NCBI GenBank assembly: GCA_050249615.1
Contig: JBFWQE010000012.1
Coordinates: forward strand, 1-64,000
DNA from: VFZN01 sp050249615
Lineage (GTDB): Bacteria > Acidobacteriota > Vicinamibacteria > Vicinamibacterales > UBA2999
Length of the DNA: 64,000 nt
Direction: 5' to 3'
Positions 52,916-63,160 of the stretch are shown piece after piece. The translations under genes and the position numbers were made by a program. A model generated the notes under the pieces. That model did not search any database, was not told the DNA's origin, and saw only the letters and a list, made by a program, of their open reading frames with translations. Within the stretch, counting starts at the first letter, position 1; each line of letters starts with the position of its first letter.

Positions 52916-53091
52916 GGGCCGCCTTCGGCGGTGGGCCTCCGACCAGGCCTTCGGTGGGCCTCGGCGCGCCTCGGTGGGTCTACGGTAGGATCGGCGGAAC
53001 ACCGGGGTCCCACCGGCGCAGCCGGCCCACCAACGGCCCGCCGCCGAAGGCGGCCCACGGCGCGAAGCGCCGCCACCCGCGCAGCGGGCCT
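52916..53091. repeat. Convergent-junction repeat island 9
   Basis: The segment 52916-52931 (GGGCCGCCTTCGGCGG) is perfectly complementary to 53041-53056, and the space between holds GGTGGGCCTC-type and GCGCAGCCGGCCCACC-type units. It starts at the LON stop and ends at the DUF4159 stop, so it separates two convergent MoxR operons. Either transcript would form a hairpin of about 140 nt. Confidence 0.87.
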
Positions 53092-53919
53092 TCAATGCGT
53101 CATCGCATAGATGACCGCGTTGATCGCCAGTGCGTAGCCGTTCGGCGAGAACTGGTAGAAGAACTCCGGCTCCTCGCCCTCGCGCTCCCACGAGTCGGAG
53201 ATGTCGGTGTCGTGCGTCATCAGCACCATGATCCGCCCGTGCCCATCGTTGATGGCCTTGATGTCCGGCTCCGCGGTCTCGGCCCCGCGCTCGCTGGTCT
53301 CGCCGCCCGACCGGCGCCAGTGGCTGATGGCGGGAATCTGGGGTAGTTCCCTCACCTCGAACAGCGTGCGCCACAGGGGGTGCGTCATCGGCACGTCCTC
53401 GATGGGGTACTCGGACGGGGGCAGGATGCGGCCGATCTGATCCACCCAGACATCCCAAGCGCGCTCGCCCCAGAAGTCGTCCGCCCAGAGGAACCCGCCC
53501 TTCTGGAAGTACGAGCGCAGCGCCAGCACCTCTTCGGGCTCGAAGTGCGCGGTGCCGACGTCCGAGGCCAGCAGGAACGGGCACTGGAACAGGAAGGGGT
53601 CGGTGGGCCGCACGACCAGGTGGTTGGCGTCGCCCGACGGCTGGCGGCTGATCTGCACCTTGCTCAACTCGGCCAGGCGAATCGGAAAGTTCAGATCCGC
53701 GCCAGGATAGTCGGTGTTCCAGCCCGAGCCGCTCGGCTCGCGCCAGCGGCTCGTGAACATCAGGCGGCAGAAGTTGAATCTGCCGTCGAAGCTCTCGGCC
53801 GTCGGGAATCTCGGCGGCACGCGGCGTCCCCAGCCTCGCCACATGAAGGGCTCCTGCGCGGCAAGCGTCGCGGTGACGACGACCAGCACGAGCGCGGCGA
53901 GCCGGGCAAGGCGAGCCAT
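53092..53919 (-). CDS. DUF4159 domain protein (copy 3)
   Basis: A 275-aa exported protein with a signal peptide (RLAALVLVVVTATLAAQ). The DUF4159 domain (about 45-275) has LNFPIRLAELSKVQ, FLLASDVGTAHFEPEE, YFQKGGFLWADDFWG and a C-terminal MVLMTHDTDISDSWEREGEEPEFFY. It is a tandem paralogue of the next gene, sharing whole phrases. The fold resembles glutamine-amidotransferase-like domains, usually without catalytic residues. It ends the operon. Confidence 0.87.
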   Translation of the reverse strand: MARLARLAALVLVVVTATLAAQEPFMWRGWGRRVPPRFPTAESFDGRFNFCRLMFTSRWREPSGSGWNTDYPGADLNFPIRLAELSKVQISRQPSGDANHLVVRPTDPFLFQCPFLLASDVGTAHFEPEEVLALRSYFQKGGFLWADDFWGERAWDVWVDQIGRILPPSEYPIEDVPMTHPLWRTLFEVRELPQIPAISHWRRSGGETSERGAETAEPDIKAINDGHGRIMVLMTHDTDISDSWEREGEEPEFFYQFSPNGYALAINAVIYAMTH

Positions 53920-53920
53920 G

Positions 53921-54757
53921 TCAGTGAGTCATCGCGTAGACGGCCACGTTCATGCCGAGGGCGTAGCCGTTGGGGGAGAACGCGTAGAAGTACTCGGGCT
54001 CCTCGCCCTCACGCTCCCACGAGTCGGCGATGTCGGTGTTGTGCGTCATCAGCACCATCACGCGCCCTTGGGGGTCGGTGATGGCCGCCATGTGCGCGCG
54101 CGCCGACAGCGGGCCCATCTCGGAGGTGTCCCCGCCGGTCTGGCTCCAGTACTGCCACGCCGGGACCTGGGGAATCTCCTTCACCTCGAACAGCGCGCGG
54201 TAGATGGGGTGGTCCGGCATCAGGTCCTTGATCGGGTACTGGCCGGGCGGCAGGACCTTGGCGATTTCGCGGGCGAAATCCTCCCACGCATAGGGTCCCC
54301 AGTAGTCGTCCACCCAGAGGAACCCGCCCTTCAGCAGGTAGTGGCGCAGCGCCTGTGCGTCCTCGGGCGAGAAGCCCGCGCTCCCCGGGTCCGACGCCAT
54401 GACGAAGGGACACATCGACAGCCACTCGTCCGTCGGCTTCACCACGATGTGATTCGGGTTCTCGCCGGTCTTCGACACCACGGTCTTGGTCATCTCGGAC
54501 AGGCGGATCGAGAAGTTGATGTCGGCGAAGGGGTAATCGGTGCCCCACCCCATGCCGCGCTGCTGCGCGCGTACGGCGGTGTACATCAACCGGCAGAAGT
54601 GGAAGCCGCCGTCCTGATCCGCCTCGGTGGCGAACCGGGGCGGCACGCCGGCCTCCCCGCCCCATCGCCCGAAGCCGCGCCCCCACCCACGCTGGGCCTC
54701 GGCCAGCGACGCGGCCAGCAGAACGGCGACGATCGTCGCGCCGGCGGCCTTCCTCAC
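53921..54757 (-). CDS. DUF4159 domain protein (copy 2)
   Basis: A 278-aa exported paralogue of the downstream gene. Shared segments include FHFCRLMYTA, LKGGFLWVDDYWG, LPPGQYPIKDL and SWEREGEEPEYFYAFSPNGYAL. The GTG start overlaps the DUF4175 stop (GTGA); its own stop lies 1 nt before the next start. The near-identical C-terminal halves suggest recent duplication or gene conversion. Role unknown. Confidence 0.87.
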   Translation of the reverse strand: MRKAAGATIVAVLLAASLAEAQRGWGRGFGRWGGEAGVPPRFATEADQDGGFHFCRLMYTAVRAQQRGMGWGTDYPFADINFSIRLSEMTKTVVSKTGENPNHIVVKPTDEWLSMCPFVMASDPGSAGFSPEDAQALRHYLLKGGFLWVDDYWGPYAWEDFAREIAKVLPPGQYPIKDLMPDHPIYRALFEVKEIPQVPAWQYWSQTGGDTSEMGPLSARAHMAAITDPQGRVMVLMTHNTDIADSWEREGEEPEYFYAFSPNGYALGMNVAVYAMTH

Positions 54758-57700
54758 TTCTGCGTGCGCCCCCTGGAGAGCGACCGGTAGTACTCCTCGA
54801 CGAGCGCCTTGAACTCGGGCGGCACGTCCTCCGAGCCCGCCACGATGGCGCGGTCGGCCTCTTCACCAGCGCGCCGCCGCAGGTTGTACTCGAAGCGCTT
54901 CACGCCCTCGGACACGTACGACTGCAGGCGCTCCAGCTCGTTCACGTCCTTGTAGACGCGATCCGAGTCGAGCTCGCGCATGCGGCGCATGATCTCGTCC
55001 AGCTCGCGCGCATCCACACCCTGCTCGCGGAGCATGTTGCGCAGCTCCTGCGCCTCGCCGAGCCAGCGGCGGGCTTCACCACGGAACTGGCGGATGTCGT
55101 CGGCCGTGTAGTAATCGCCCGGGCGGCGATCCCCCCAGGGCCCGCCGCCCCAGGCGCCGCCGCGCGTGTCGCCATCCCCCATCCGGCCGTCCGCCGTGCC
55201 CTGCTGGCCCGCCTGGCCCTGCTGACCACCCTTGCCCTGCTGGCCTTGCTGCCCCTGTTGACCGGCCTGGCCCTGCTGTCCCTGCTGCCCCAGTTGACCG
55301 GGCTGCCCCGGCTGCCCCGGTTGTCCCTGTTGGCCGGGCTGGCCTTGCTGCCCTTGCTGTCGGCTGGAGTCGTCGCCGCGCTGGCCCGGCTGGCCATCCT
55401 GCGACTGCTGATCGCCGCGTCCCGACTGGCCCTGTCGCGCGCGCTCTTCCATGCGGCGTCCGAGCGATTCGGCGCCACGCGCGAGGTTGCGCGCGCGCTC
55501 CAGCGCGTCGGCGCCCCGGGCCTGCCCCTGGCGGGAGGCCGCGTCCGCGGCCTGGCCGAGGGTCTCGCGGAGCTGGTCGATGTTGACGCCAATCTGCGCC
55601 TCGAGATTCCGGGCGAAGTCCTCCGGCGCCCCTCCCTGAGCGGCGCGCTTCGAGTATCGAATCTTCTCCTTGAGCTGGTTCTCGCGGATACCGTTGGCGG
55701 CCTCGGCCAGCTTGCGCGACGTGTCCTTCGCGTCCTTCGCAGTCTCGTTGGCCATGCGATCCAGCTGCCGCTCGAGGCTCGCGACCTTCTGCTCGAGCGC
55801 GTCCTTGCGCTGGCCGACCATCTGCGCGCGGCCGAGCCGGTCGGCACCCGCGTTCGGCAGGTCGTTCACGTCATCCGCGATGTCCTTCTGCTCCTGCGCG
55901 ATCTCCTCGGCCTGGCGCACGGCATCCTGCACGTCGCGCTGGGCCCGATCGCCCTGCGAGCGCTGCAGCTGCCGCTGGGCCTCGCGCAGGCGCTCGGCGG
56001 CAGCCGCGGCCTGCCCCTGGGCGCTGGCGTCGCCGTTGGCGGCGGCGCGCCGCATGGCGTCCGCGGCGTCCCGCAGCTGGCGCGCGGTGCTGGCCAGGTC
56101 CTGCCGGTTCTGGTCGCGCGAGAGGCGCTCGAGCTGGCGGGCGGCCTCCTCGGCCTGCTCGGCCAGCGCCCGCTGCAGCTCGCTGCTGTTCCCGCGCGGC
56201 GCCTGCCCGGCGGCCATGCGACGCTGCCGCTCGAGCTCCTGCTCCTGCCGGCGCGCCAGCTCCTTCAGCTTCTCGGCGAGCTCGTCGATCCGCTGGTCGC
56301 CGGCCTGCTGGTCGGCGCGCTGGCTCGTCTCGTACTGGTTCGCCATGCGATCCAGTTCCATCTTGAAGAGGTCGGCGAGATCCTCGGCGATCGATCCGGC
56401 CCCGCCGCCCCCGCCGCCACCGCCGTTCTGCTGCGTCTGCACCTGCAGCTCGAACTCCTCCTCGGCCTGCTGGAGGAACTGCAGCGCCTGCTGCTCGGGC
56501 GGGAGCGCACCGTCCGGGCTCTGGCCCTGGAGCTTGCCCTCGGCGGACTTCATCGACTCGGCGGCCTTCGGCAGCAGCTCCGCGATCTTCTGGAAGGCGG
56601 GATCCGGCGTCACCAGCCGGCTGTTCATCCGCTCCACGAGGCCTTCCACCTGTTCACGCAGGCGGCTCTGCGACAGCGTGAGGACCGTCATGCCCTCGCG
56701 GAACTTGTCGCCGGCCATCTGCCGGCGGTCGCGCTGCATGTTGAACGTGCCGGCGATGATCTGGCGTTGCTGCTGCGAGAGCGCGCCCACCTGGTCCATC
56801 CCGCCGCCCCCACCCCCGCCGCCCCCGCCCATCGAGGTGGCCGGCTTGAAGTCCTTGTTGAAGGGACGGATGCGCAGGAAGAACATGTCGCTCGTCGCGC
56901 GCTGCGGCCCGGCCACGGCGTTGTTGTCGGTGGCGCGTGCGTAGTACGACACGGCATCGCCCGGCTTCACGCCCAGTTCCTCGAGGTAGAGCGTGTGGCC
57001 GGCCGTGACCTCCTGCAGCGGCTGGCGGCCCTCGAACAGGCGGACCGTCTTCTCGGGCCCGCCGTTCACCGAATAAACGAGCTCGAGATTCTTCACCGCG
57101 TAGTCATCGTCGGCGCGCGCCTCGATGGCGAACTCCTGGACAGGGGTGGCGTCGGTGTCGCGCCCGGGCTTCGACAGCGTGACCGTCGGGGTCTGGTCGC
57201 TCAGGATGTCGATGGTGTACTGCGGCGAGGCGGTGACCAGCGCCCCGTCCGGTCCCGCGAGCTCGACGCGGTAGAACCCGTCCCTGGTCGCGGTGAAGCT
57301 CGTGGTGAGCGTGCCATCGGGCGCGGCGGTGAGCGGCACGCTCGCGTCCTCGCCGAGGACGAGGCGCCCGCCCTTCGTCGGCATCGTCGGCGTGATGGTG
57401 AGGCGGACCTCGGTGCCGGTGAGCACTGCGATGTCGCCGCCGTCCTCCACCTTGCGCGGCTCGAGGCCCGTGTAGGCCGGGAACCGGTACTCCATGTCGA
57501 GCTTCTTCGCGTACGGCAGCTCGACGACCTTCAGCGTGAAGACGGGCGAGCGCACGCCCGCGGCGTCCACGAAGTACTCGAGGTTGTCGCCGAGATCGAA
57601 CAGCAGCCCCTCGTAGGTGCCGTCCTCGCCCTTCAACATCGCGACGCGCTCATAGGAGGCCTCGGCCCCCTTCCTGAACACCACGGCGGCCTCGGCGGCG

Positions 57701-58353
57701 TCGAAGCCGGCCAGTGTCGCGGCAATCGTCTGGTCCGCGCCCTTGGGTACCGTGGCATCCCCCGGCGTCACTTCGATTCGATACGGGGCCGCCGCCTCGA
57801 CGCTCCGGGACAGCACGAACAGGGCCGAGAGCGTCTGCCGCAGGACGGCCGGGCCGATGGTGAAGATGGCCAGCGCCACGGCGGAGACGAGGCCGACCGC
57901 GATGCTGAACCGGCGCAGCGGCTCGCGCTCGATGCGCGCGCCGTCCTCGACCGCGTGCAGCCGCTCGATAGCGGTCTCGATCATGCGCTGCACGAGCACC
58001 GGCGACGCGGCCTTGTCGCCGGGCTCCGCCATCGCGGTGACGATGGCGAACTCCAGCGACGGCTCGTGCTCCTCCAGGTAGAGCGCCACCTGCTCGTCGG
58101 TGACCTTTCGCAGGAGCGGCCGCGCGAAGAACCAGGCCGCCGCGCCGGCCAGCGCGAGACCGGCCACGATGCGGAACCAGAAGATGGAGGCCGGCGAGAA
58201 GCGGAAGTAGTCCAGGGCCGCGGCAATCGCGAACATGGCCAGCAGCCCCGCCACCAGGAAGCCCACCGCACCGCGAATGGCCAGCTTGGTCCGCCACCGC
58301 TTGCGCACCTGTCGAATCACTTCGACGAGCTCGGCGCGCGCGTATTCGTTCAT
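54754..58353 (-). CDS. DUF4175-like membrane protein with long coiled coil and Gln/Gly collagen-like repeat
   Basis: A 1199-aa protein. Two membrane helices occur near the N-terminus (about 27-48 and 58-80) and a third at about 150-170. Residues about 185-520 are beta-sandwich, probably periplasmic. Next come poly-Gly stretches (GGGGGGGGGG), a long Gln/Glu/Arg-rich coiled coil (about 545-980) and about 18 GQQGQPGQ-like repeats (about 1000-1070), then a conserved helical end. DUF4175 proteins go with MoxR, DUF58 and BatA genes, as here, and may form an envelope scaffold. The repeat region could vary in length. Confidence 0.82.
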   Translation of the reverse strand: MNEYARAELVEVIRQVRKRWRTKLAIRGAVGFLVAGLLAMFAIAAALDYFRFSPASIFWFRIVAGLALAGAAAWFFARPLLRKVTDEQVALYLEEHEPSLEFAIVTAMAEPGDKAASPVLVQRMIETAIERLHAVEDGARIEREPLRRFSIAVGLVSAVALAIFTIGPAVLRQTLSALFVLSRSVEAAAPYRIEVTPGDATVPKGADQTIAATLAGFDAAEAAVVFRKGAEASYERVAMLKGEDGTYEGLLFDLGDNLEYFVDAAGVRSPVFTLKVVELPYAKKLDMEYRFPAYTGLEPRKVEDGGDIAVLTGTEVRLTITPTMPTKGGRLVLGEDASVPLTAAPDGTLTTSFTATRDGFYRVELAGPDGALVTASPQYTIDILSDQTPTVTLSKPGRDTDATPVQEFAIEARADDDYAVKNLELVYSVNGGPEKTVRLFEGRQPLQEVTAGHTLYLEELGVKPGDAVSYYARATDNNAVAGPQRATSDMFFLRIRPFNKDFKPATSMGGGGGGGGGGMDQVGALSQQQRQIIAGTFNMQRDRRQMAGDKFREGMTVLTLSQSRLREQVEGLVERMNSRLVTPDPAFQKIAELLPKAAESMKSAEGKLQGQSPDGALPPEQQALQFLQQAEEEFELQVQTQQNGGGGGGGGAGSIAEDLADLFKMELDRMANQYETSQRADQQAGDQRIDELAEKLKELARRQEQELERQRRMAAGQAPRGNSSELQRALAEQAEEAARQLERLSRDQNRQDLASTARQLRDAADAMRRAAANGDASAQGQAAAAAERLREAQRQLQRSQGDRAQRDVQDAVRQAEEIAQEQKDIADDVNDLPNAGADRLGRAQMVGQRKDALEQKVASLERQLDRMANETAKDAKDTSRKLAEAANGIRENQLKEKIRYSKRAAQGGAPEDFARNLEAQIGVNIDQLRETLGQAADAASRQGQARGADALERARNLARGAESLGRRMEERARQGQSGRGDQQSQDGQPGQRGDDSSRQQGQQGQPGQQGQPGQPGQPGQLGQQGQQGQAGQQGQQGQQGKGGQQGQAGQQGTADGRMGDGDTRGGAWGGGPWGDRRPGDYYTADDIRQFRGEARRWLGEAQELRNMLREQGVDARELDEIMRRMRELDSDRVYKDVNELERLQSYVSEGVKRFEYNLRRRAGEEADRAIVAGSEDVPPEFKALVEEYYRSLSRGRTQK

Positions 58354-58365
58354 GACGGGCCCTCC

Positions 58366-60384
58366 CTAGTGCCTGACGGGCGCCAGCCGCCTCGCCAGCC
58401 ACGATTCGGCAATCAAGAGCAGGATACCCGCGAACAGCAGGTACCACCAGATGCGTTGTGCCTGTTCCTGGACCTCGTCCGGGATGATCGTGGGGGTGGT
58501 CCCCGGGTCGTTCCCACCGCCGGGCTGGCCCGTCACGGCCACGGTGACCTCGGCCGGTTCCACGCGTGCGGGGTCCGACTCGGTCAGGTCCACGTTGCTG
58601 GCCACCACCTGCAACGGCTGCCCCTCGCGCGCGTCGCGCACCTCGTAGAACCCCGGCTCGGCGAGCTCGATGGCCGACGACCCCTCGGCCGGCGTCCGGC
58701 GCTGGCCCGAAGGCGTGAGAACGACCGCGCCGCTCCCGCCGGCGCTGACATCCACGGCCTGCCCCACGGTCAGCCAGCCAGGCTGCTCGCGATACCCCGA
58801 GGCCTGGCGCACCAGCTGGTGCACGAACGGCAGGTAGACGGGCTTCAGGGCCATGTCGTTCCACGACAAGTCGAGCGAGGTCGCCCACGCCAGCACCCGT
58901 CCCTTGCCCAGGACGGCCTCGACCAGCGCGGGGGTCCCGCCATCGAAGCGTGCGAGCGTCACGCTGCCGGGAGTGGTCGTGAGCACGCGGTAGCCGTACA
59001 CGCGCGTGGTAGAGAAGTCGCCGCTGCGCGGGGCGCGGAACGGCTCGAACACCGCGTGGCCGTAATCGAAGCCGCTCAGCTTCGCCGCAGCGCCGCGCGT
59101 CCGGTCCTCCGTCCCGGTCACGACGGCGGGCAGCCATGACGCGCCCGAGGACCACGAGGCGCGGGGACCGAGCGCGAGCACGAGCCCTCCCCCGCCCTCG
59201 ACGAAGGTCTTCAGGCGGGCCGCCAGCGCGTCGGCGATCGGGAGGTCCTGCAGCACCACGACGCGCGTGCGCGCCAGCGCCTCGGGCGTGAGCGCGTCCA
59301 CCTGGTGCGTCGTGGCCTGGAAGCGCGGGCGGTCGCCAATCGCGAGCGCGCGCAGCAGGTACAGATCGCTGTCGCCCCGGCCGCCCGCGCCGACGATCAT
59401 CACCGGCAGCACCTCCGGCGGACGCACGAGGGCGTGGAACGCGTTGTCCACCGCCAGGGCGTCATCGCCGAGCCGCGTGACGACGCGCATCGACGAGCCG
59501 GTGACGGCGATGGGCGCAAACGTGGTGGCGGCGGAACTCTGCGGGGCCACGTCCACCCTGGCCGACTGCACGACGCGGCCGTCCACCTCGAGCGCGAGGG
59601 AGACCCCGCTGGCCGGGATCGTCCCGCGGTTCACCACGCCGGCCGTCACGGCAACACGCTCGGGACCCTGATCGTTCACGCGCTGCAGCGACAGCGGCGT
59701 GACCGAGAGGTTCGGGGCCGCCGCCGGTTCGACCGCGATCGGGGTGAACGCGCTCCCCAGAGGCAGGCGGAACGCCTCGTCCGGCTGCCAGCCGGCCCGC
59801 TGGAAATCCGAGACGAGGATGGCCTCCTTGCGCGGCAGCTGCGACTCGGCCAGCAGGCTGGAGGCCAGTTTCAACGCGGGCGCGTAGCGGGTCGGGCCGG
59901 CGGACGGGAGCGCCGCCTCGACCTCCGTCACCACGCGCGAGACGTCCGCGCTCGAGCGCAGCACCAGCTCCGCCGTCGAGGAGAACAGGACGAGCGATAC
60001 CCGGTCCAAGGCGGACAGGCCCTGCAGCGCCTGACGCGCGGCCTGCTGCGCCCGCGGCCACGTATCGCCCGCCCCCATGCTGTAGGACCGGTCCAGCAGC
60101 AGCACCACTTCGCGCGCGCCGCCGGCCGCGGCCGAGAGCTCCGAGCCGCGCACGAAGGGCCGTGCGAACGCCGCCACGATGAGCGCCAGGGCCGCGGCGC
60201 GGAGCGCCAGCAGCAGCCAGTCGCGGATCCGCCGCCGCTTCACCGACTCGTATGGGATCTTCCGCAGGAACATCAGCGACGGGAACTCGACGACGGTCCG
60301 GCGCTCGCGCTGCGTCAGGTGAATCAGCACCGGCACCGCGATCGCGGCGAGCCCGAGCAGGAAGAGGGGGGCCAGGAAGGTCAT
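58366..60384 (-). CDS. BatA/VWA-domain membrane protein
   Basis: A 672-aa protein with the BatA N-terminal membrane domain (FLAPLFLLGLAAIAVPVLIHL, then WLLLALRAAALALIVAAFARP), a VWA domain with metal site D98-R-S100-Y-S102 (VVLLLDRSYSM), a large periplasmic region and a C-terminal helix (IWWYLLFAGILLLIAESWLA). These proteins, first known from Bacteroides aerotolerance operons, pair with MoxR ATPases. The start overlaps the stop of DUF58 (ATGA). Confidence 0.9.
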   Translation of the reverse strand: MTFLAPLFLLGLAAIAVPVLIHLTQRERRTVVEFPSLMFLRKIPYESVKRRRIRDWLLLALRAAALALIVAAFARPFVRGSELSAAAGGAREVVLLLDRSYSMGAGDTWPRAQQAARQALQGLSALDRVSLVLFSSTAELVLRSSADVSRVVTEVEAALPSAGPTRYAPALKLASSLLAESQLPRKEAILVSDFQRAGWQPDEAFRLPLGSAFTPIAVEPAAAPNLSVTPLSLQRVNDQGPERVAVTAGVVNRGTIPASGVSLALEVDGRVVQSARVDVAPQSSAATTFAPIAVTGSSMRVVTRLGDDALAVDNAFHALVRPPEVLPVMIVGAGGRGDSDLYLLRALAIGDRPRFQATTHQVDALTPEALARTRVVVLQDLPIADALAARLKTFVEGGGGLVLALGPRASWSSGASWLPAVVTGTEDRTRGAAAKLSGFDYGHAVFEPFRAPRSGDFSTTRVYGYRVLTTTPGSVTLARFDGGTPALVEAVLGKGRVLAWATSLDLSWNDMALKPVYLPFVHQLVRQASGYREQPGWLTVGQAVDVSAGGSGAVVLTPSGQRRTPAEGSSAIELAEPGFYEVRDAREGQPLQVVASNVDLTESDPARVEPAEVTVAVTGQPGGGNDPGTTPTIIPDEVQEQAQRIWWYLLFAGILLLIAESWLARRLAPVRH

Positions 60385-61289
60385 CGCGTGCGCGTCAGCC
60401 GGTCACGAATCGACAGGTACTGGAACAGGGCGTGATCGAGCGGCATGGACGTCTTGAGCAGCATGTAGTCCACCCGCTGCGCCGCGGCACGCGCGGTGAG
60501 CTCGTCGATGTGCGCCTTCACGAGCGCGCGGTACTGGTCGGCCAGCGCATCGGGCACGATCGGCATCTGTTCGCCGCTCTCCAGGTCCTCGAAGCTGGCG
60601 GGATCCGGAAAGGAGAACTCGATCTCCATGGGATCCAGCACGTGGAACAGGATCACGTCGTTGCCGCGGAAGCGGATCGGCCCGATGCCCTCGAAGATCT
60701 CGTCGGGCTCCGCGTAGAAGTCCGAGATCACGACGACGATGCCGCGTCGCCCGAAGTGCTCGGCCAGCTTCTTGAGCGGCGGCCCGATCCGGCCCGGCCG
60801 CTCGGCCTTCGCGCGATCGATGGTGTGCAGCACCACGTCCAGGTGCTTGGCGGAGGGCGGCACGAACTCCACGACCTCGCTGTCGAAGGTCACCAGCCCG
60901 ACACGGTCCCTCTGCTGGTGCACCAGGTAGGTGAGGCACGCCGCCAGCGTCTTCGCGTAGTCCAGCTTGCTCAACCGCGCGCCGAAGGCCATCGACCGCG
61001 ACACGTCGAGCAGCACCGAGAAGTTGGCGTTGGAGTCGGCCTCGAACTCCTTGAGGAAATAGCGATCCGTGCGCGCGAAGACCTTCCAGTCCACGCGACG
61101 GATGTCGTCACCCGGCACGTAGCCGCGATGCTCGGCGAAGTCCACCGACGCGCCGAAGAACGGCGAGCGGTGCAGGCCGTTGATGACGCCGTCCACCACC
61201 GTGCGCGCGACGAACTCCAGGTTCCCCACGCGCGCGAGGACCGCGGGATCCACGAACCGGGCGCCGGGCGTGATCGCGTGCTCGCTCAT
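60381..61289 (-). CDS. DUF58 domain protein (BatD/MoxR operon type)
   Basis: A 302-aa protein with GYVPGDDIRRVDWKVFARTDRYFLKEFE, the DUF58 signature, and a VWA-like metal site D95-V-S97-R-S99 (LLDVSRSM). DUF58 proteins always accompany MoxR ATPases and are probably their adaptor. It starts 12 nt after the moxR stop and overlaps the BatA gene by 4 nt. Function in detail unknown. Confidence 0.91.
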   Translation of the reverse strand: MSEHAITPGARFVDPAVLARVGNLEFVARTVVDGVINGLHRSPFFGASVDFAEHRGYVPGDDIRRVDWKVFARTDRYFLKEFEADSNANFSVLLDVSRSMAFGARLSKLDYAKTLAACLTYLVHQQRDRVGLVTFDSEVVEFVPPSAKHLDVVLHTIDRAKAERPGRIGPPLKKLAEHFGRRGIVVVISDFYAEPDEIFEGIGPIRFRGNDVILFHVLDPMEIEFSFPDPASFEDLESGEQMPIVPDALADQYRALVKAHIDELTARAAAQRVDYMLLKTSMPLDHALFQYLSIRDRLTRTR

Positions 61290-61301
61290 CGCGGTTCTCC
61301 G

Positions 61302-62318
<1,017 letters not shown>

Positions 62319-62340
62319 CGTCTCCACGTGTCCCTCGCTC

Positions 62341-62398
62341 TCTGAGGTCTTGAGGTCTTGAGGCCCTGAGGTCTTGAAGTCCTGGGGTGCCCGGCACC
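62341..62398. repeat. GAGGTCTT repeat tract before moxR
   Basis: Five units of GAGGTCTT or variants fill 62343-62383 in the gap between DUF4159 and moxR. Only the G-rich arm is present; a short GTGCCCGGCACC hairpin ends it. Confidence 0.75.
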
Positions 62399-63160
62399 CT
62401 AGTGCGTCATCGCATAGATGACGTAGTTCACGCCGTACTTGTACGCCTCGTTCGACAGGTCCACCGGCATCCAGCCCGTGTCCGAGAACTCCCACAGCTC
62501 GCCGAGGTCGTGGTTGTAGTTGGCGACGGCCAGCAGCCGCTTCCTCGGGTCGTTGTCCTCGAAGATGCCCAGGAACGCGGCCTCGCCGTAATACCCCTCG
62601 GTGACGAGCGCGTTGATGTCGAAGAACGAGTGGAACACGGGATGGCTCGCATCGAGCGGCACCCAGCGCGCCTCGGGGAGCACTTCCGCCATGCGCGCCT
62701 GCAGGTTCGACCAGTGCTGCGGGCCGCGGAAGTCGTCGAAGATGATGAAGCCGCCCTTCTGCAGGTAGGCCCGCAGGCCGTCGGTCTCCGCGTCGTTGAG
62801 CGTCCAGAATCCCGGCTCGGACATGTAGACCACGGGATAGAGCCCCAGGTCGGGATCGTCCAGCGAGAGGATGTTGCTCTCGTCCCTCAGCGTCCGCGTG
62901 AAGGTGATGTCCTCCAGGATGCGCTGGAAGTGCCAGTCGGCGCGCGGGTAGTCGTGCGCCCAGCCCGGGTCGCGGCGGAAGCCGCCCTGGTACCGCAGCC
63001 TCACGAACGAGAACCGCCCGTCGTACTCCACGCGTGCTTCGGCCGGCACGGGATTGAACCGCCCTCGCCCGCGGAAGAACCCGTCCTGCGCGAAGGCCGC
63101 GCCGCCCACGAGGGCGGCCAGCACCGTCCCCGTCACGATCCTACGGAAGGCCGACGACAC
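62399..63160 (-). CDS. DUF4159 domain protein (copy 1)
   Basis: A 253-aa exported protein with a signal peptide (IVTGTVLAALVGGAAFAQ) and the DUF4159 core: FSFVRLRYQGG, GLRAYLQKGGFIIFDDFRG, LPEARWVPLDASHPVFHSFF. It is much more diverged than the tandem copies at 53-55 kb. The GTG start overlaps the upstream gene by 20 nt. It is separated from moxR by a repeat tract, so it may be less tightly coupled to the rest of the operon. Confidence 0.87.
   Translation of the reverse strand: MSSAFRRIVTGTVLAALVGGAAFAQDGFFRGRGRFNPVPAEARVEYDGRFSFVRLRYQGGFRRDPGWAHDYPRADWHFQRILEDITFTRTLRDESNILSLDDPDLGLYPVVYMSEPGFWTLNDAETDGLRAYLQKGGFIIFDDFRGPQHWSNLQARMAEVLPEARWVPLDASHPVFHSFFDINALVTEGYYGEAAFLGIFEDNDPRKRLLAVANYNHDLGELWEFSDTGWMPVDLSNEAYKYGVNYVIYAMTH

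Noticed and set aside
54754..58353. Gln/Gly repeats as a phage tail fibre or collagen-like surface fibre
   Set aside because: No phage genes are near, and the repeats are internal to a DUF4175 protein within a MoxR operon.
55246..59139. A 1297-codon plus-strand open frame opposite the DUF4175 and BatA genes
   Set aside because: It reads as Leu/Arg/Ala-rich low complexity and is antisense to well-supported genes.
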